From NCBI GenBank assembly GCA_002342295.1, contig DDPR01000014.1, positions 1-64,000 of the forward strand: a DNA stretch of 64,000 nucleotides, written 5' to 3'. Under the pieces are notes generated by a model. The model was not told the DNA's origin. It saw only the letters and a list, made by a program, of their open reading frames with translations, and searched no databases. A program made the position numbers and the translations under genes. Of the stretch, positions 15,932 through 26,607 are shown in pieces (the first letter of the stretch is position 1; every line of letters begins with the position of its first letter). This DNA is from Burkholderiales bacterium UBA2463. Its GTDB lineage: Bacteria > Pseudomonadota > Gammaproteobacteria > Burkholderiales > Burkholderiaceae_A.

Positions 15932-17109
15932 TTGAGCAGCCCGTCCAAAATTGTTGCGACCCGAGACGCAGTGTTGCATTTCAGGCGCTCATGCAGGGCT
16001 CGGCATTCATTCTCGTAGCGCTGAACACGCGCTGCATCGCAGACAAAAGACTCGAGCGCGCGCGCAAGGGCGACCGCCTCGCAATCGTCCTGTACGAGCT
16101 CTGGAACAAGGTCCGGATGGACAAGTAAGTTGGGTAGTCCAATTCGGCTTACCAGCGCCTTGTTTCTCATCATGCGATAAGTAAGAGCCGGAACTCGGTA
16201 GCCAATCACCTGTGGACGCTTAAAGAGGGCCGCCTCAAGCGTTGCGGTTCCGCTGGCCACCAAAGCCGCCTCGCAGGCCTGCAACACCAAGTGGGAGATG
16301 GGCCGACCCACCTGGCAAGACTCGGGCAAGACAGGGCCCACCAGACGAACGCCTCGCTGCTGCGCACGCGGCCAACTCTTGAGCGCCTTGAGTCTTGGTC
16401 CGAGCTCCTCGGAGGCAAGCGGGATGAGAACCTCAAATCGATCGGCAAGGACACATGCGGCGCCCAAAAAGGCCTCCCCCACCAGTCGAATCTCCGAGTC
16501 TCTCGATCCGGGCAGAACCGCCAAGATCGGGCGCGCCGAGGCTGCCATTCCAAGGAGTTCTCGAGCCTGTCCTCGATCCGGAGCCTCTGGGATAAGGTCA
16601 GCAAGCGGGTGTCCGACATAGTGAGCCTGGACCCGCGTCTCTCTGTAGCAGTCGGGCTCGAAGGGAAAGAGGCAGAGCATGTGATCGACGGCCTCGGCAA
16701 TACGGCGAAGACGCTCTGGTCGCCACGCCCATATGGATGGACTCACCAGATGCACAGTGGGGATTCCCTCGCGTCGAAGACTCGCCTCGAGGGTGAGGTT
16801 GAAGTCGGGTGCGTCAACGCCCAAAAAAAGCCTAGGGGGTCTCGAAATGAGCCGAGCGCGCACATCTCTTCGGATGGCAAGAATCGACCCAAGCCGAGAG
16901 AGGGCTTCAAGATAACCTCTAACCGCAAGCCTCTGGGCATCGTGCCAACAATCCATACCCAGCGCCCGTAAATGAGAGCCCCCTATTCCCTCAAGGGCAA
17001 GCGAGCCGCCGCGGGAGGATCGAGCCCGCAGGAGCTGGCCCAGGGACTGCGCGGCAATGAGATCACCGGACGCCTCTCCGGCGACCAGTGCGAGTCGCTC
17101 AGGCGCCAT
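15928..17109 (-). CDS. lpxB: Lipid-A-disaccharide synthase
   Basis: LpxB joins UDP-2,3-diacylglucosamine and lipid X to make the lipid A disaccharide at the inner face of the cytoplasmic membrane. The GT-B fold glycosyltransferase opens with LALVAGEASGDLIAA, and includes IGGSHLRALGMD and the C-terminal donor-site block (VASGTATLEAALFKRPQVIGY). At 393 residues it is normal. It follows lpxA by five bases and precedes rnhB with an ATGA overlap. Confidence 0.96.
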   Translation of the reverse strand: MAPERLALVAGEASGDLIAAQSLGQLLRARSSRGGSLALEGIGGSHLRALGMDCWHDAQRLAVRGYLEALSRLGSILAIRRDVRARLISRPPRLFLGVDAPDFNLTLEASLRREGIPTVHLVSPSIWAWRPERLRRIAEAVDHMLCLFPFEPDCYRETRVQAHYVGHPLADLIPEAPDRGQARELLGMAASARPILAVLPGSRDSEIRLVGEAFLGAACVLADRFEVLIPLASEELGPRLKALKSWPRAQQRGVRLVGPVLPESCQVGRPISHLVLQACEAALVASGTATLEAALFKRPQVIGYRVPALTYRMMRNKALVSRIGLPNLLVHPDLVPELVQDDCEAVALARALESFVCDAARVQRYENECRALHERLKCNTASRVATILDGLLK

Positions 17110-17114
17110 GGACG

Positions 17115-17900
17115 CTAGCGAACGATTCCCCGCCCGGGTGCAGCCAAGAATTCCGTGAAGGGCTGCAGGGCCGCTGCGCAGTCGGTGGACGCCTCCTCCT
17201 CTGCGATACGAGTGAGAGCCTCGGCCAGCGTCAGACCCGTCTTGTAGACGGTCTTGTAGGCACGACGAAGGGTTGCAATCTGCTCTTCGGAAAAGCCTCG
17301 GCGACGCAGTCCTTCCGAGTTCACCCCATGGGCCGCGGCGGGATTCCCGGTGGCCATCACATAAGGCGGAAGATCCTGAATCAGCGTGGTTCCCGCCCCT
17401 GTCATGGCATGGGCACCAATACGAACAAACTGATGGACGCCCGTGATGCCACCGAGTATGGCCCAGTCCCCAACTTTCACGTGGCCCGCCAGCTGAACTG
17501 AATTGGCCATGATGACGTGCGAGCCCACCGAGCAGTCATGGGCGATGTGGACATAGGCCATGATCCAGTTGTCACTGCCAATTCGCGTGACCCCAGCATC
17601 CTGCGCTGTCCCGATGTTGACTGTGCAGCACTCCCGAAAGGTGTTCCGGTCGCCGATCTCGAGTCGAGTCTGCTCTTGCGCGTACTTTTTATCCTGGGGG
17701 ATGTTTCCAATGACTGCGTGCGAGTGAATCACATTCTCGGCCCCAAGGGTCGTGTGTCCGATGACCTGAGCAAACGGCATGAGGCGGCAGCCCTCCCCAA
17801 GCTTTACATGCGGCCCAACGATGCAGAAGGCCCCAATCTCAACAGAACTGTGGAGCTGCGCGCCGGAATCGACCAGTGCTGTGGAGTGAATCGTCGCCAT
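17115..17900 (-). CDS. lpxA: UDP-N-acetylglucosamine acyltransferase
   Basis: LpxA performs the first, reversible acylation of lipid A synthesis with an acyl-ACP donor. The left-handed beta-helix of hexapeptide repeats fills residues 1-190 (IHSTALVDSGAQLHSSVEIG), with the catalytic His in IAHDCSVGSHV, and a helical C-terminal domain follows. Length is 261 residues. The gene abuts fabZ without a gap, so the two compete for the same hydroxyacyl-ACP pool and are translated together. Confidence 0.96.
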   Translation of the reverse strand: MATIHSTALVDSGAQLHSSVEIGAFCIVGPHVKLGEGCRLMPFAQVIGHTTLGAENVIHSHAVIGNIPQDKKYAQEQTRLEIGDRNTFRECCTVNIGTAQDAGVTRIGSDNWIMAYVHIAHDCSVGSHVIMANSVQLAGHVKVGDWAILGGITGVHQFVRIGAHAMTGAGTTLIQDLPPYVMATGNPAAAHGVNSEGLRRRGFSEEQIATLRRAYKTVYKTGLTLAEALTRIAEEEASTDCAAALQPFTEFLAAPGRGIVR

Positions 17901-18359
17901 TCAGCTGGTCTTCTGGCCCTGGGGAATTTCGCGAAGGGCGCACATCAGGTCGGCCTCTGCGGCGATCTGCCCATCAACGAGGGCCTTGGCCTTGTACTTC
18001 CATATCCCTCTCGCGTGCCGTTCGATATGCACCTCCAGCATCAGGACATCACCGGGACAGACGGGTCGTTTAAACCGCGCGTTGTCGATGCCAACAAAAA
18101 AATAGATGGACTCCTCATCGGCTTTGCTCTCAATCGTCTTAAACGAGAGGATGCCGGCTGCCTGTGCAAGGGCCTCAATGATGAGCACCCCGGGCATCAC
18201 TGCATAGTGAGGAAAGTGTCCGTTGAAGAACTCCTCGTTCCGAGTGACATTCTTCTGGGCCAAGATTCGCTCGCCCGGTGTGAGTTCGAGCACACGATCA
18301 ACCAAGATGAATGGGTAGCGGTGAGGAAGTGTGTCGAGGATTTCGCGGATATCCATCAT
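17901..18359 (-). CDS. fabZ: 3-hydroxyacyl-ACP dehydratase
   Basis: FabZ dehydrates 3-hydroxyacyl-ACP in fatty acid elongation. The hot-dog fold shows [16 protein letters not shown] and the active site [20 protein letters not shown] with His and Glu. Two adjacent ATG codons (18359 and 18356) could start it, giving 152 or 151 residues; no strong Shine-Dalgarno separates them. It lies between lpxD and lpxA as in most Proteobacteria. Confidence 0.96.
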   Translation of the reverse strand: MMDIREILDTLPHRYPFILVDRVLELTPGERILAQKNVTRNEEFFNGHFPHYAVMPGVLIIEALAQAAGILSFKTIESKADEESIYFFVGIDNARFKRPVCPGDVLMLEVHIERHARGIWKYKAKALVDGQIAAEADLMCALREIPQGQKTS

Positions 18360-18384
18360 AGAAAGTGTCCGTTTTCTTTTTGTC

Positions 18385-19446
18385 TTAAGAGGTTTCGTTT
18401 GTTTTCCTGAGAGCTCGAACCTGATCACGAAGACTCGGAAGTCGGCGAACCATGACGGCAGACTTTTCCCACTCGCCCTCGGTCTGAAGCGGATAGACGC
18501 CGACGTATTTTCCGGATTCTCTGATTGAAGACATGACAAGGCTCATGGGGCCAATGACCGTGTGGTCCGCAATCTGAAGGTGGCCAAGGATGCCCGCGGC
18601 CCCCCCAATCTGGCAGTGACGGCCGATGCGGGCACTGCCGGCAATACCCACGCATCCTGCAATGGCAGTGTGATCGCCGATGAAGACGTTGTGCGCCACC
18701 TGAATGAGGTTATCGAGCTTTACACCGTCGCCCAGCACGGTATCGGAGAGGGTTCCGCGGTCGATCACGGTGTTTGCGCCGATCTCAACGTCATGGCCAA
18801 TGCGCACCGACCCCGTCTGAGGAATCTTCTCCCAGGTCTGAGCGGGCGTGGGCGCGAAACCAAATCCATCCGAGCCAATGACTGCGCCTGACTGAATCAC
18901 GACGCGCTCCCCAATCTGCACACTTCGGCCAACAAATACTCGGGCGTGAATGAGCGCCCCCCTGCCGATCTGCGCGCCAGACTCAACCACGGTCTGCGCG
19001 CCAATGTCGCAGTCGTCGCCAATCTGCGCCCCCGCCTCGATGACCACGCCCGCACCTATACGAAGCCTCATCCCAAGCCTGGCCTGCTCGTGAACCACCG
19101 CGCTGGGGTGAATCTGCGTGGTTAGCACCTCTTGGACTCGTTGGCGAGCCAACAGCATCTGGGCAGCGCGGGCAAAGTAGAGGTAGGGATCGTCCGTGAC
19201 GATCGCGCTGCCGGCCTTGGGCCTTGACCCCTCGAGGCCCGGTGGGATTAGCACCAGGCCTGCACGTGACTGCCGAAGACGGTCTTTGAGGCGATCGTGA
19301 ACGACAAACGCAGCCTCGTCTGGCCCGGCCTCATCGAGAGCGGAAAAACGACGCACTACGAAGGAGCCGTTACCCAGAAGCCGGCCACCCAGGTGGGCGA
19401 CCAGTTCTGCGGCCGTCAGACTATTTGGCTGTGGCGGCTTGACCAT
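18385..19446 (-). CDS. lpxD: UDP-3-O-(3-hydroxyacyl)glucosamine N-acyltransferase
   Basis: LpxD adds the second acyl chain in lipid A synthesis. An N-terminal uridine-binding domain (to about residue 100) precedes a hexapeptide-repeat beta-helix ([20 protein letters not shown]) with the catalytic His in [18 protein letters not shown], and a C-terminal helix. It has 353 residues. The ATG at 19446 overlaps the end of ompH by 26 bases; a slightly later start is possible. Confidence 0.95.
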   Translation of the reverse strand: MVKPPQPNSLTAAELVAHLGGRLLGNGSFVVRRFSALDEAGPDEAAFVVHDRLKDRLRQSRAGLVLIPPGLEGSRPKAGSAIVTDDPYLYFARAAQMLLARQRVQEVLTTQIHPSAVVHEQARLGMRLRIGAGVVIEAGAQIGDDCDIGAQTVVESGAQIGRGALIHARVFVGRSVQIGERVVIQSGAVIGSDGFGFAPTPAQTWEKIPQTGSVRIGHDVEIGANTVIDRGTLSDTVLGDGVKLDNLIQVAHNVFIGDHTAIAGCVGIAGSARIGRHCQIGGAAGILGHLQIADHTVIGPMSLVMSSIRESGKYVGVYPLQTEGEWEKSAVMVRRLPSLRDQVRALRKTNETS

Positions 19447-19948
19447 TCAAGGCGCGAAGCACCTTTTCGGTGATGTCGATGCGCGGGGAGGCGTAGACCG
19501 CCTCCTGAAAAATGATGTCGTATTTCTCGGACTCTGCGATCTGACGAATCGCCTTGTTTGCGCGCTCAACCACCACCGCGAGCTCCTCGTTCCGACGCTG
19601 GTTCAGATCCTCCCGGAACTCCCTCTGTCGCCGCTGGAGATCGCGCTCAAGGTCAGTGATTTCACGCTGTCGCTTGCCCCGGTCAGCCTCGCTGATCACG
19701 GGCGCATCTCGCTCAAGCTTCTCGGACATGCCCTTGAGCTTGGTGGCGAGCTCTTGAATCTCTTTTTCCCGCTTTGAGAACTCCCCTTCGAGCTTCTTTT
19801 GAGCAGCCTTGGCCATGGCCGCATCTCGAAGAACGCGCTCCGTGCTGACAAACCCAACCTTGGCCTCAGCCATGGCAGCCTGAGGGCAGTACAAGGCAAG
19901 TCCAGCCAGGGCAAAGCAGGAGAGAAAACTCTTTGATATCGCGCGCAT
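19421..19948 (-). CDS. skp: OmpH/Skp family periplasmic chaperone
   Basis: Skp holds unfolded outer-membrane proteins in the periplasm and hands them to the BAM complex. The signal peptide covers about residues 1-27 (FALAGLALYCPQAAMAEA). The mature protein starts KVGFVSTERVLRDAAMAKAA and then forms the long coiled-coil arms (KREKEIQELATKLKGMSEKL to the basic NEELAVVVE region). The ATG at 19948 fits the signal peptide; a longer frame is unlikely. It lies directly downstream of bamA, its functional partner. Confidence 0.93.
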   Translation of the reverse strand: MRAISKSFLSCFALAGLALYCPQAAMAEAKVGFVSTERVLRDAAMAKAAQKKLEGEFSKREKEIQELATKLKGMSEKLERDAPVISEADRGKRQREITDLERDLQRRQREFREDLNQRRNEELAVVVERANKAIRQIAESEKYDIIFQEAVYASPRIDITEKVLRALNGQAATAK

Positions 19949-20010
19949 GATGAGTCGGGGTGTCAAGGGGTTGAGCGAATAATCCTTAGTGTCTCACAGC
20001 AGTCTGGGCT

Positions 20011-22386
20011 TCAGAAGCCGGTTCCGATCTGGAACTGCAGCCGCTGGGTCCGGTCGGTGGATTGCTTCCGAACCGCACTACCCATGCTGAGTTTGAGCGG
20101 CCCCACAGGCGAGAGCCAAGAGAGCCCCGCTCCAATAGAGGCTCGAAGATCGCTGGGGCTCAAGTCCGCACCCTCTGCCCAGACCGTTCCCGCGTCGAGA
20201 TAGGTAAACAACCGAATCGTGCGGTCTTGGGCCATCCCCGGGAGCGGGAAGAGTAGTTCGTTATTCACAATAAACCGACGGTTGCCGCCCAAAGCTGGCG
20301 AGATGCCGGCGCTCGTACAGGTGCTGGTGGTACAGACCGGCCCAATTGAACTGTTCTGGAATCCTCGAACAGAACCAATACCTCCGGCATAGAAGTTTTT
20401 GGTGGCGGGGAAATCCTTGCCAGACAGGCCCAGCCCGTAGCCCAACTCGGTATTCAGAGCATAGGTGGTGGTCTTGGTAAGGGGCGTAAACCACTGATGG
20501 CCATAGGTGAGGCGAAGATACTCCAGCTCCCCCGCTGGCGTGCCGTAGTCACCACTGAGGTACTGGTAGCGACCGCTGGTGGGCGCAATTGCAGAATCTC
20601 GGGAGTCCCGAGACCATCCCAGCGTGAGTAACACCGCATTGGCTGAACTCCCAAACTTGCTCACGAACGTCTGAAGATTGGGCGTGTAGGTGAGTGTCCC
20701 GTTGACCTCGGACTGTTCAACCGCGGTGCCAAAGAAGACACGGTCATACTCGGTGTAAGGAACGCCGAAGCGCACGCCTGCCCCGGTATTCTTGATGCTG
20801 TAGTTACTCAGGCTGCTGACGTTGTACGCATTAAACGTTCGCGTATAAAGGTCGAAGGCTCGGCTTACGCCATCGTCTGTCCAATAAGGATCCACGTGAG
20901 AGAGCGCGATGGTTCTGTTGACCTTGCCAGTGTTCACGGCCAAAGAGAGGTCGGTTCCGGTTCCCAAAAAGTTCTGCTGGCTGATGGAGCCCGACAAGAC
21001 AAACTTGTCGGAACTCGAGAAGCCGATTCCGAGGCTGAGGCTTCCAAGGGGCCGCTCCTCCACCTTGACGTTGACGTCGACCTGATCAGGCGTGCCGACC
21101 ACCGCCTCGGTATCGACCTCAACGGTCTTAAAGTAGCCTAGACGGTCCACTCGGTTTCTCGAGAGGCGGATGCGCTCGCTGTCATACCAGGAGGCCTCGA
21201 ATTGGCGCATTTCGCGACGAATGACCTCATCGCGAGTCTTCGAATTGCCGCTGATGTTGATGCGTCGAACATAAACGCGCCGACCCGGGTCGACCTGCAA
21301 AACGAAGTCGACGACCTTTTTATCTCGATCGGTTCGAGGGACCGGATTCACATTTGCAAAGGCGTAGCCCAACTCCCCGAGCCGATTCGTGATTGCCTTG
21401 GCGACCGCTTGGAGCTTCTCTTGCGAGAAGGTCTCCCCCGACTTGATGGTGAGGAACCTCTTAAAGCTCTCGTCCTGCCCGAGGAGGTCACCCGCGAGAC
21501 TGAGTTGGCCAAATTGGAACTTCTCGCCCTCATTCACGACGAGCGTGATAAAGACGTCCTTTCGATCGGCCGACAGAGACACCTGCGTGGAGTCAAGGAC
21601 GTATTCGAGGTACCCCTGGTTCAGATAGAACGACCTCAGGGCCTCAATGTCACCTGTCAGCTTTTGACGCGAGTACTGGTCAGACTTCGTATACCAAGAC
21701 ATCCAGGTGGGCGTCGAGAGCTTGAATTCACCGAGCAGGTCTTTCTCTTTGAATGCCTTCGCACCAATGATCCGAATCTGCTTGATACGTGCGTCCTCCC
21801 CCTCATCGATTGCAAGAGAGACCGCCACGCGATTGCGCTCAAGCGGAGTGATGGTTGACGTAATTTGAACGTCGTACTTTCCGCGTCCCAGATACTGGCG
21901 CTTGAGTTCCTGCTCGGCGCGATCAAGGAGTGCGCGGTCAAATATCCTGGCCTCTGCAAGTCCAGAGTCGGCCAGCGCCTTCTTGAGTGTGTCCTTATCA
22001 AATTCTTTTGCACCAATAATCTCAATGGCTCCGATGGCGGGCCGCTCCTCGACGCGCACCACGAGGATCGATCCTTCAAGCTCCACCTGCACATCCTTAA
22101 AAAAACCTGTGGCAAAGAGGAGTCGAACTGACTCTGCAATGCTCTTCTCGGAGATGCGATCACCCGCGCGAATCGGCAGATAGGAGAACACCGTACCGGG
22201 CTCAATGCGGGATAGGCCCTCAATACGCACATCCTGAACCACGATGCCGGATACGCCGCCTGTGTCGGCAGCAGCTGGCCGAACAGGCTCAGGCAGTTGA
22301 AGCTGGGACCACGCCGGGGCAGCTTGCGACACGAGAGCCATCGCAATGGCCAGGCTGAGAAGGCGGGGTTGAGGCTGAAGGGGCAT
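20011..22386 (-). CDS. bamA: Outer membrane protein assembly factor BamA
   Basis: BamA is the central beta-barrel of the BAM complex, folding outer-membrane proteins. A signal peptide (about 1-27, ending APAWSQ) is followed by five POTRA domains (about 45-440; first strand VQDVRIEGLSRIEPGTVF) and a C-terminal 16-strand barrel. The loop-6 signature appears as IGSVRGFQNSSIG (VRGF form), and the protein ends in a phenylalanine (IGTGF). Length is 791 residues. The ATG at 22386 lies two bases after the rseP stop. Confidence 0.96.
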   Translation of the reverse strand: MPLQPQPRLLSLAIAMALVSQAAPAWSQLQLPEPVRPAAADTGGVSGIVVQDVRIEGLSRIEPGTVFSYLPIRAGDRISEKSIAESVRLLFATGFFKDVQVELEGSILVVRVEERPAIGAIEIIGAKEFDKDTLKKALADSGLAEARIFDRALLDRAEQELKRQYLGRGKYDVQITSTITPLERNRVAVSLAIDEGEDARIKQIRIIGAKAFKEKDLLGEFKLSTPTWMSWYTKSDQYSRQKLTGDIEALRSFYLNQGYLEYVLDSTQVSLSADRKDVFITLVVNEGEKFQFGQLSLAGDLLGQDESFKRFLTIKSGETFSQEKLQAVAKAITNRLGELGYAFANVNPVPRTDRDKKVVDFVLQVDPGRRVYVRRINISGNSKTRDEVIRREMRQFEASWYDSERIRLSRNRVDRLGYFKTVEVDTEAVVGTPDQVDVNVKVEERPLGSLSLGIGFSSSDKFVLSGSISQQNFLGTGTDLSLAVNTGKVNRTIALSHVDPYWTDDGVSRAFDLYTRTFNAYNVSSLSNYSIKNTGAGVRFGVPYTEYDRVFFGTAVEQSEVNGTLTYTPNLQTFVSKFGSSANAVLLTLGWSRDSRDSAIAPTSGRYQYLSGDYGTPAGELEYLRLTYGHQWFTPLTKTTTYALNTELGYGLGLSGKDFPATKNFYAGGIGSVRGFQNSSIGPVCTTSTCTSAGISPALGGNRRFIVNNELLFPLPGMAQDRTIRLFTYLDAGTVWAEGADLSPSDLRASIGAGLSWLSPVGPLKLSMGSAVRKQSTDRTQRLQFQIGTGF

Positions 22387-22388
22387 GT

Positions 22389-23759
22389 TTAAAAGGGTCC
22401 AAAGAAGCGCAGAACATCGCTGGCGAGCGCAAGAATGGTGAGAGCGAGGATGAGGGCCAGCCCTATGCGCTGACCGGCTCTCTGGACAGCCTCGGGCAAG
22501 GGTCGACCGCGAATCCACTCGAAGAAATGATACAGGAGGTGCCCCCCATCCAGCAGGGGCAAGGGCAACAGATTCAACACGCCGATGCTCACGCTCACAA
22601 GCCCCAAGAAACTGAGGAAGGCAAGAGGTCCATGCGCAGCTGACTGGCCGGCAGCGTCTGCAATGCTGGCTGGGCCACTGAGCTGGCGCCAGGAGAGATC
22701 GCCCATGAGCATGCGGCCCATGGCCTTTAACGAGAGCTCGGCAGTCTGAATGGTTCGCAGAACGCCAAGCCAGGCAGCCTCAAAGAAGCCCGCCCGGCGC
22801 TCGACCAACTCGGTGGCCGCCGCGAGGCCGATGCCAAGCCGAGGCGAACCGCTCGAGTCTCTGGCTGGCTCGAGCCTGATGTGTCGACGGGTTCCCGGCT
22901 TTTCCTCGTGCGAGAGCGCGTCGGTGGTCTCGACCACCTCGAGCTCGATGGGCGCCCCTGCGCCCTGCTTCACTCGGGAAATGAGCTCATCGGGTCGAGA
23001 GACCATGACGCCATCTGCGCCCAGAATCACAAGCCCTGGCAAGAGGCCAGCCCGCTCAGCTGGACTTCCCGGAAGAACTCGGGTGATGACGACCGCCCTA
23101 GACTCGGGCGCAAGCCCGGTTCGAGCGAGAGTGGCCTCCGGGTCTTCCTCAGCCTTTGTGCTTGCAGGCACGACGAGCAGAAGCTCTCGGGCCTGACCAT
23201 CCGACCCCAAAACGGAAAGCTGGGTGCGAATCTCGCCACGACCGATGGCCTGACGCAGCAGATGCCAACGCACCTCAGAGAACGATCGAATGGCCTGACC
23301 GTCCACCTCGAGGATACGATCCGAGCCCCTGAGTCCGGCCAACGCGGCAGGTGAGTTCGCCAAGGGCTGCTCAACAATCGGTGCAGGCTCGGTCCTGCCA
23401 ATCATGGCGAGGCAGGTGAAGGCAATCGCCGCGAAGACCAAATTGACCAGAGGGCCGGCCACCACGATCCACGACCTCGCCCGAAGGGACTTTGAGGCGA
23501 AGTCACTTCCTGGGCTCGCCAGAGCCGGGGCCTCCCCAGCTGCAGCGTCATCCCACATCTTCACGTAGCCACCGAGCGGCAGAAGGGCCAAGACCCACTC
23601 GCAGCCCCTGCGATCTCGCCAGGCCACGAGTTTCGGTCCGAAGCCCACAGAAAATCGCTCCACATAAACGCCCACAGTGCGAGCGGCCGCATAGTGGCCC
23701 ATCTCATGCAAAAACACGAGAAGACCAACCGCAAGGAGAAATGAAAAGGCCGTCGTCAT
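22389..23759 (-). CDS. rseP: RIP zinc metalloprotease RseP
   Basis: A site-2 intramembrane protease that cleaves the anti-sigma factor RseA after DegS and removes leftover signal peptides. The zinc site HEMGH is in the first membrane helix, two PDZ domains occupy roughly residues 110-300, and the second metal-ligand motif LLPLPLLDGGHLLY lies in a C-terminal helix. It has 456 residues. ATGA overlap with dxr places it inside the isoprenoid and envelope run, upstream of bamA, as is conserved. Confidence 0.95.
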   Translation of the reverse strand: MTTAFSFLLAVGLLVFLHEMGHYAAARTVGVYVERFSVGFGPKLVAWRDRRGCEWVLALLPLGGYVKMWDDAAAGEAPALASPGSDFASKSLRARSWIVVAGPLVNLVFAAIAFTCLAMIGRTEPAPIVEQPLANSPAALAGLRGSDRILEVDGQAIRSFSEVRWHLLRQAIGRGEIRTQLSVLGSDGQARELLLVVPASTKAEEDPEATLARTGLAPESRAVVITRVLPGSPAERAGLLPGLVILGADGVMVSRPDELISRVKQGAGAPIELEVVETTDALSHEEKPGTRRHIRLEPARDSSGSPRLGIGLAAATELVERRAGFFEAAWLGVLRTIQTAELSLKAMGRMLMGDLSWRQLSGPASIADAAGQSAAHGPLAFLSFLGLVSVSIGVLNLLPLPLLDGGHLLYHFFEWIRGRPLPEAVQRAGQRIGLALILALTILALASDVLRFFGPF

Positions 23760-24958
23760 GCCTCTTTGGAAATCCAATCGTCTGTGGCCTTGCGAGCCAG
23801 CCGATCAATCTCCAAAACATCCTCTAGGCAGGTCGGCTCCTGAAGACCGCTCTGAAGCGCATTGAGCACATGGTCGCAGGCCTGGCCCATGGCCACGAAG
23901 GAGATTCGCTCCGCAAGAAAGGCGGCAACGGCCTGCTCATTGGCGCCATTGAGCAGATTGGTCGCAAGGGAACCAGATTCCATGCAACGCCGAGCCATCG
24001 CGAGCGCGGGGAATCGCTCGGTGTCTGGGGGTTCAAAGCGAAGGCTGCGCGTCATACTCCAGTCGAGTGCGTCAACCCCTGCGGACATGCGCTCAGGCCA
24101 TGCGAGACAGGCTGCAATCGGTGTTCGCATGTCGGGTGTTCCCAGCTGCGCGAGTGTGGAGCCATCGGTGAACTCCGCCATGGAGTGCACCACACTTTCT
24201 GGATGGACAACAACCTCCAGCATGCTGCCCGGAACCTGGAAGAGCCAGTGCGCCTCAATCAGCTCAAGCCCCTTGTTCATGAGCGTCGCAGAGTCAACGG
24301 AAATCTTCTGCCCCATTGACCAGGTCGGGTGCTTCACAGCCTGGGTCACTGTGGCGAGTGCCATCTGCTCACGGGTCCATTCCCGAAAGGGCCCACCCGA
24401 CGCCGTGAGGATGAGCCGTCGAAGGTGAGAAGGTCGGGAGAAGCATTTGTAGTGCGGCCCGAGACACTGAAAGATGGCGTTGTGCTCGCTATCAACGGGC
24501 AAAACAACTGCGCCCGACCGCTGGGCTTCCGACACGAGCAGAGCACCTGCGCAGACCAGGGCCTCTTTGTTGGCCAGTAACACGCGATGCCCCGCACGGA
24601 CAGCAGCCCAGACGCTCGGAAGACCCGCCACACCCACGATGGCCGCAACCACCGCATCGGCATCTGATAGCCCTGCCATCGACTCAAGGCCCTCCGGGCC
24701 CTCCAAGATCTCGAGCTGCGCCAAGGCGAGGTCCGAGGAGGCCACCGCCTTGGCTCGGAAAGCCGCTGCTGCTTGGGGGTCGGAGATGCAGACGACTCTG
24801 GGCGAAAACTCACGCACAGCCGCAAGCAGCCCTTCGATGTCGGAGTGCGCACTGAGCCCCAATACCTCGAATTGATCTCGATGTTGGCGGACCAAGTCGA
24901 GGGTGCTCGCACCAATCGAGCCCGTGGCCCCCAGAACAATGAGTCGTTGCATACGCAT
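23756..24958 (-). CDS. dxr: 1-deoxy-D-xylulose 5-phosphate reductoisomerase
   Basis: Dxr (IspC) commits DXP to the MEP isoprenoid pathway using NADPH. The Rossmann motif VLGATGSIGASTLDLV, the metal and substrate site PVDSEHNAIFQCL and the block SVDSATLMNKGLELIEAHWL are clear. It has 400 residues. ATG at 24958 or 24952 could start it. The same pathway is represented at the right edge of the window by ispDF. Confidence 0.96.
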   Translation of the reverse strand: MRMQRLIVLGATGSIGASTLDLVRQHRDQFEVLGLSAHSDIEGLLAAVREFSPRVVCISDPQAAAAFRAKAVASSDLALAQLEILEGPEGLESMAGLSDADAVVAAIVGVAGLPSVWAAVRAGHRVLLANKEALVCAGALLVSEAQRSGAVVLPVDSEHNAIFQCLGPHYKCFSRPSHLRRLILTASGGPFREWTREQMALATVTQAVKHPTWSMGQKISVDSATLMNKGLELIEAHWLFQVPGSMLEVVVHPESVVHSMAEFTDGSTLAQLGTPDMRTPIAACLAWPERMSAGVDALDWSMTRSLRFEPPDTERFPALAMARRCMESGSLATNLLNGANEQAVAAFLAERISFVAMGQACDHVLNALQSGLQEPTCLEDVLEIDRLARKATDDWISKEA

Positions 24959-24976
24959 GGAGTATGGCCTGAGGGA

Positions 24977-25795
24977 TTAAAACCCCGGCCAGGCGAACAG
25001 CACGGCCAGAGGGGTGGTTGCCAGTAAAGCATCTAGACGGTCAAAGACCCCCCCGTGGCCTGGCAAGAGCCCGCCGGAGTCCTTCACCTGAGCCTGCCTC
25101 TTTAACAAGGACTCATGCAGGTCGGCCATGACAGAGACGGCTGTGATGAGGGCTGTAATCATCACGAGGCCGTCGAGGCCCCATGCATCGGCAGTCCACG
25201 CAGGCCAGCTACCCGCCCACTCCTCTTCGGCCCAGAGTACCCAGAGGAGGTTCGCCACAACGGCTCCCAACACACCCTCCCAGGTCTTTCCCGGGCTGAT
25301 GCTTGGGGCGAGCTTGCGCCGCCCCAGCGCGCGTCCGGTGAAGTAGGCTGCGGTATCGGCGACCCACACCAAAAGGAGAACGGAGAGCAAAAACTCTAGG
25401 CTCTCTGAACGAGCGGCCCACAAGGCAAGAAAGCAGGCCAGGCATGCCCACCAAGCAAAGACGACCCCGGACCCTCCCCTCGGCGTGGCGTGTCGAGCGA
25501 GGGTCAGTGGTACGAAGATGAGCCATGCAAAGGCGGCCGGAAGCATCACGTACACGATGGCATCCTCGGGCGCGAACCAGCCGTCCGCAATCAGGGCAAG
25601 GCCGCAAGCCAGGAGCATGGCCAGAGCCGCCCAGCGTGGACCCTCCGCGAGGTCGAGGAGTTTTAGCCATTCGCGCAGGCAGAGCGCCATGCAAGCAAGA
25701 CAGACTCCAGCGAACCAGCGCGTGGGGGCAAAGTAAACCAGGGGAAGAAGGAGGGCTAAGAGAACAACCGCGGTCAGAACCCGGGTTCTCAGCAT
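24977..25795 (-). CDS. cdsA: Phosphatidate cytidylyltransferase
   Basis: CdsA makes CDP-diacylglycerol, the precursor of all phospholipids. The integral membrane protein has about seven or eight hydrophobic helices, and the family signature is visible near the C-terminus ([20 protein letters not shown] followed by GVFDRLD). Length is 272 residues. It overlaps uppS by seven bases. Confidence 0.95.
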   Translation of the reverse strand: MLRTRVLTAVVLLALLLPLVYFAPTRWFAGVCLACMALCLREWLKLLDLAEGPRWAALAMLLACGLALIADGWFAPEDAIVYVMLPAAFAWLIFVPLTLARHATPRGGSGVVFAWWACLACFLALWAARSESLEFLLSVLLLVWVADTAAYFTGRALGRRKLAPSISPGKTWEGVLGAVVANLLWVLWAEEEWAGSWPAWTADAWGLDGLVMITALITAVSVMADLHESLLKRQAQVKDSGGLLPGHGGVFDRLDALLATTPLAVLFAWPGF

Positions 25796-26583
25796 GAGCG
25801 CTCGGTAGGTGACTCTGAGAGTTGCGTGGGTGCACGGCCAAACCGCCGCTCACGCCGTCGGTAAGACTCAAATGCCTCGTCTAGCGCCTGCGCATCAAAG
25901 TCGGGCCAGAGGCAAGGCGTGAAATAGCATTCAGTGTAGGCGATCTGCCAGAGCAGAAAGTTACTGATTCGCGTCTCTCCGCCCGTGCGAATGAAGAGAT
26001 CGGGTTCGGGAAGATCGGCAAGCGAGAGATAAGGCGCAAGATCTTCCTCGCCAATCCTCGCGCCGAGGGCCGCTTTATCAGGGTGCTCATCAAGCATTCG
26101 GCGCATCGCAGAGAGGAGGTCCCAGCGACCACCGTAATTCACAGCCACGCTCAGCACGAGGCCTCGATTGTCTCGCGTTTGTTCCTCGGCCTTCGCAATA
26201 GCCTGTCGAAGTTTGGCATTGAAGGCGCTCAAATCACCAATCACCCGAAGCTGTACACCCGCCTCGTGCAGTGCCTTCACCTCACGCTGCAGCGCCACAA
26301 GGAAGAGATTCATGAGGAAGCTGACTTCTTCCTCAGGGCGTCGCCAATTCTCGGAACTGAAGGCAAAAACGGTCAGCGCCTGCACGCCGCGCTCAGCGCA
26401 GGCTCTCACCACCTCTCGAAGTGTATTCACGCCGCGCTCGTGTCCAGCCATGCGAGGAAGTCGACGTGAGGCCGCCCAGCGACCGTTACCATCCATGACA
26501 ATGGCCACGTGCCGAGGCGTTTGCGACACCTCGGGAATCTCCAGGGTCGAACTCACCGGTAACTTGGACGGGCTGCTTGGCAT
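25789..26583 (-). CDS. uppS: Undecaprenyl diphosphate synthase
   Basis: UppS extends farnesyl diphosphate with eight isopentenyl units in cis to make the C55 carrier for peptidoglycan and O-antigen. The signature [20 protein letters not shown] with catalytic Asp, the helix [19 protein letters not shown] and the C-terminal [20 protein letters not shown] are all present. It has 264 residues with a short N-terminal extension of about 20. Confidence 0.96.
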   Translation of the reverse strand: MPSSPSKLPVSSTLEIPEVSQTPRHVAIVMDGNGRWAASRRLPRMAGHERGVNTLREVVRACAERGVQALTVFAFSSENWRRPEEEVSFLMNLFLVALQREVKALHEAGVQLRVIGDLSAFNAKLRQAIAKAEEQTRDNRGLVLSVAVNYGGRWDLLSAMRRMLDEHPDKAALGARIGEEDLAPYLSLADLPEPDLFIRTGGETRISNFLLWQIAYTECYFTPCLWPDFDAQALDEAFESYRRRERRFGRAPTQLSESPTERSC

Positions 26584-26607
26584 AGCGCTCTGGGCTTCAA
26601 AGACCGC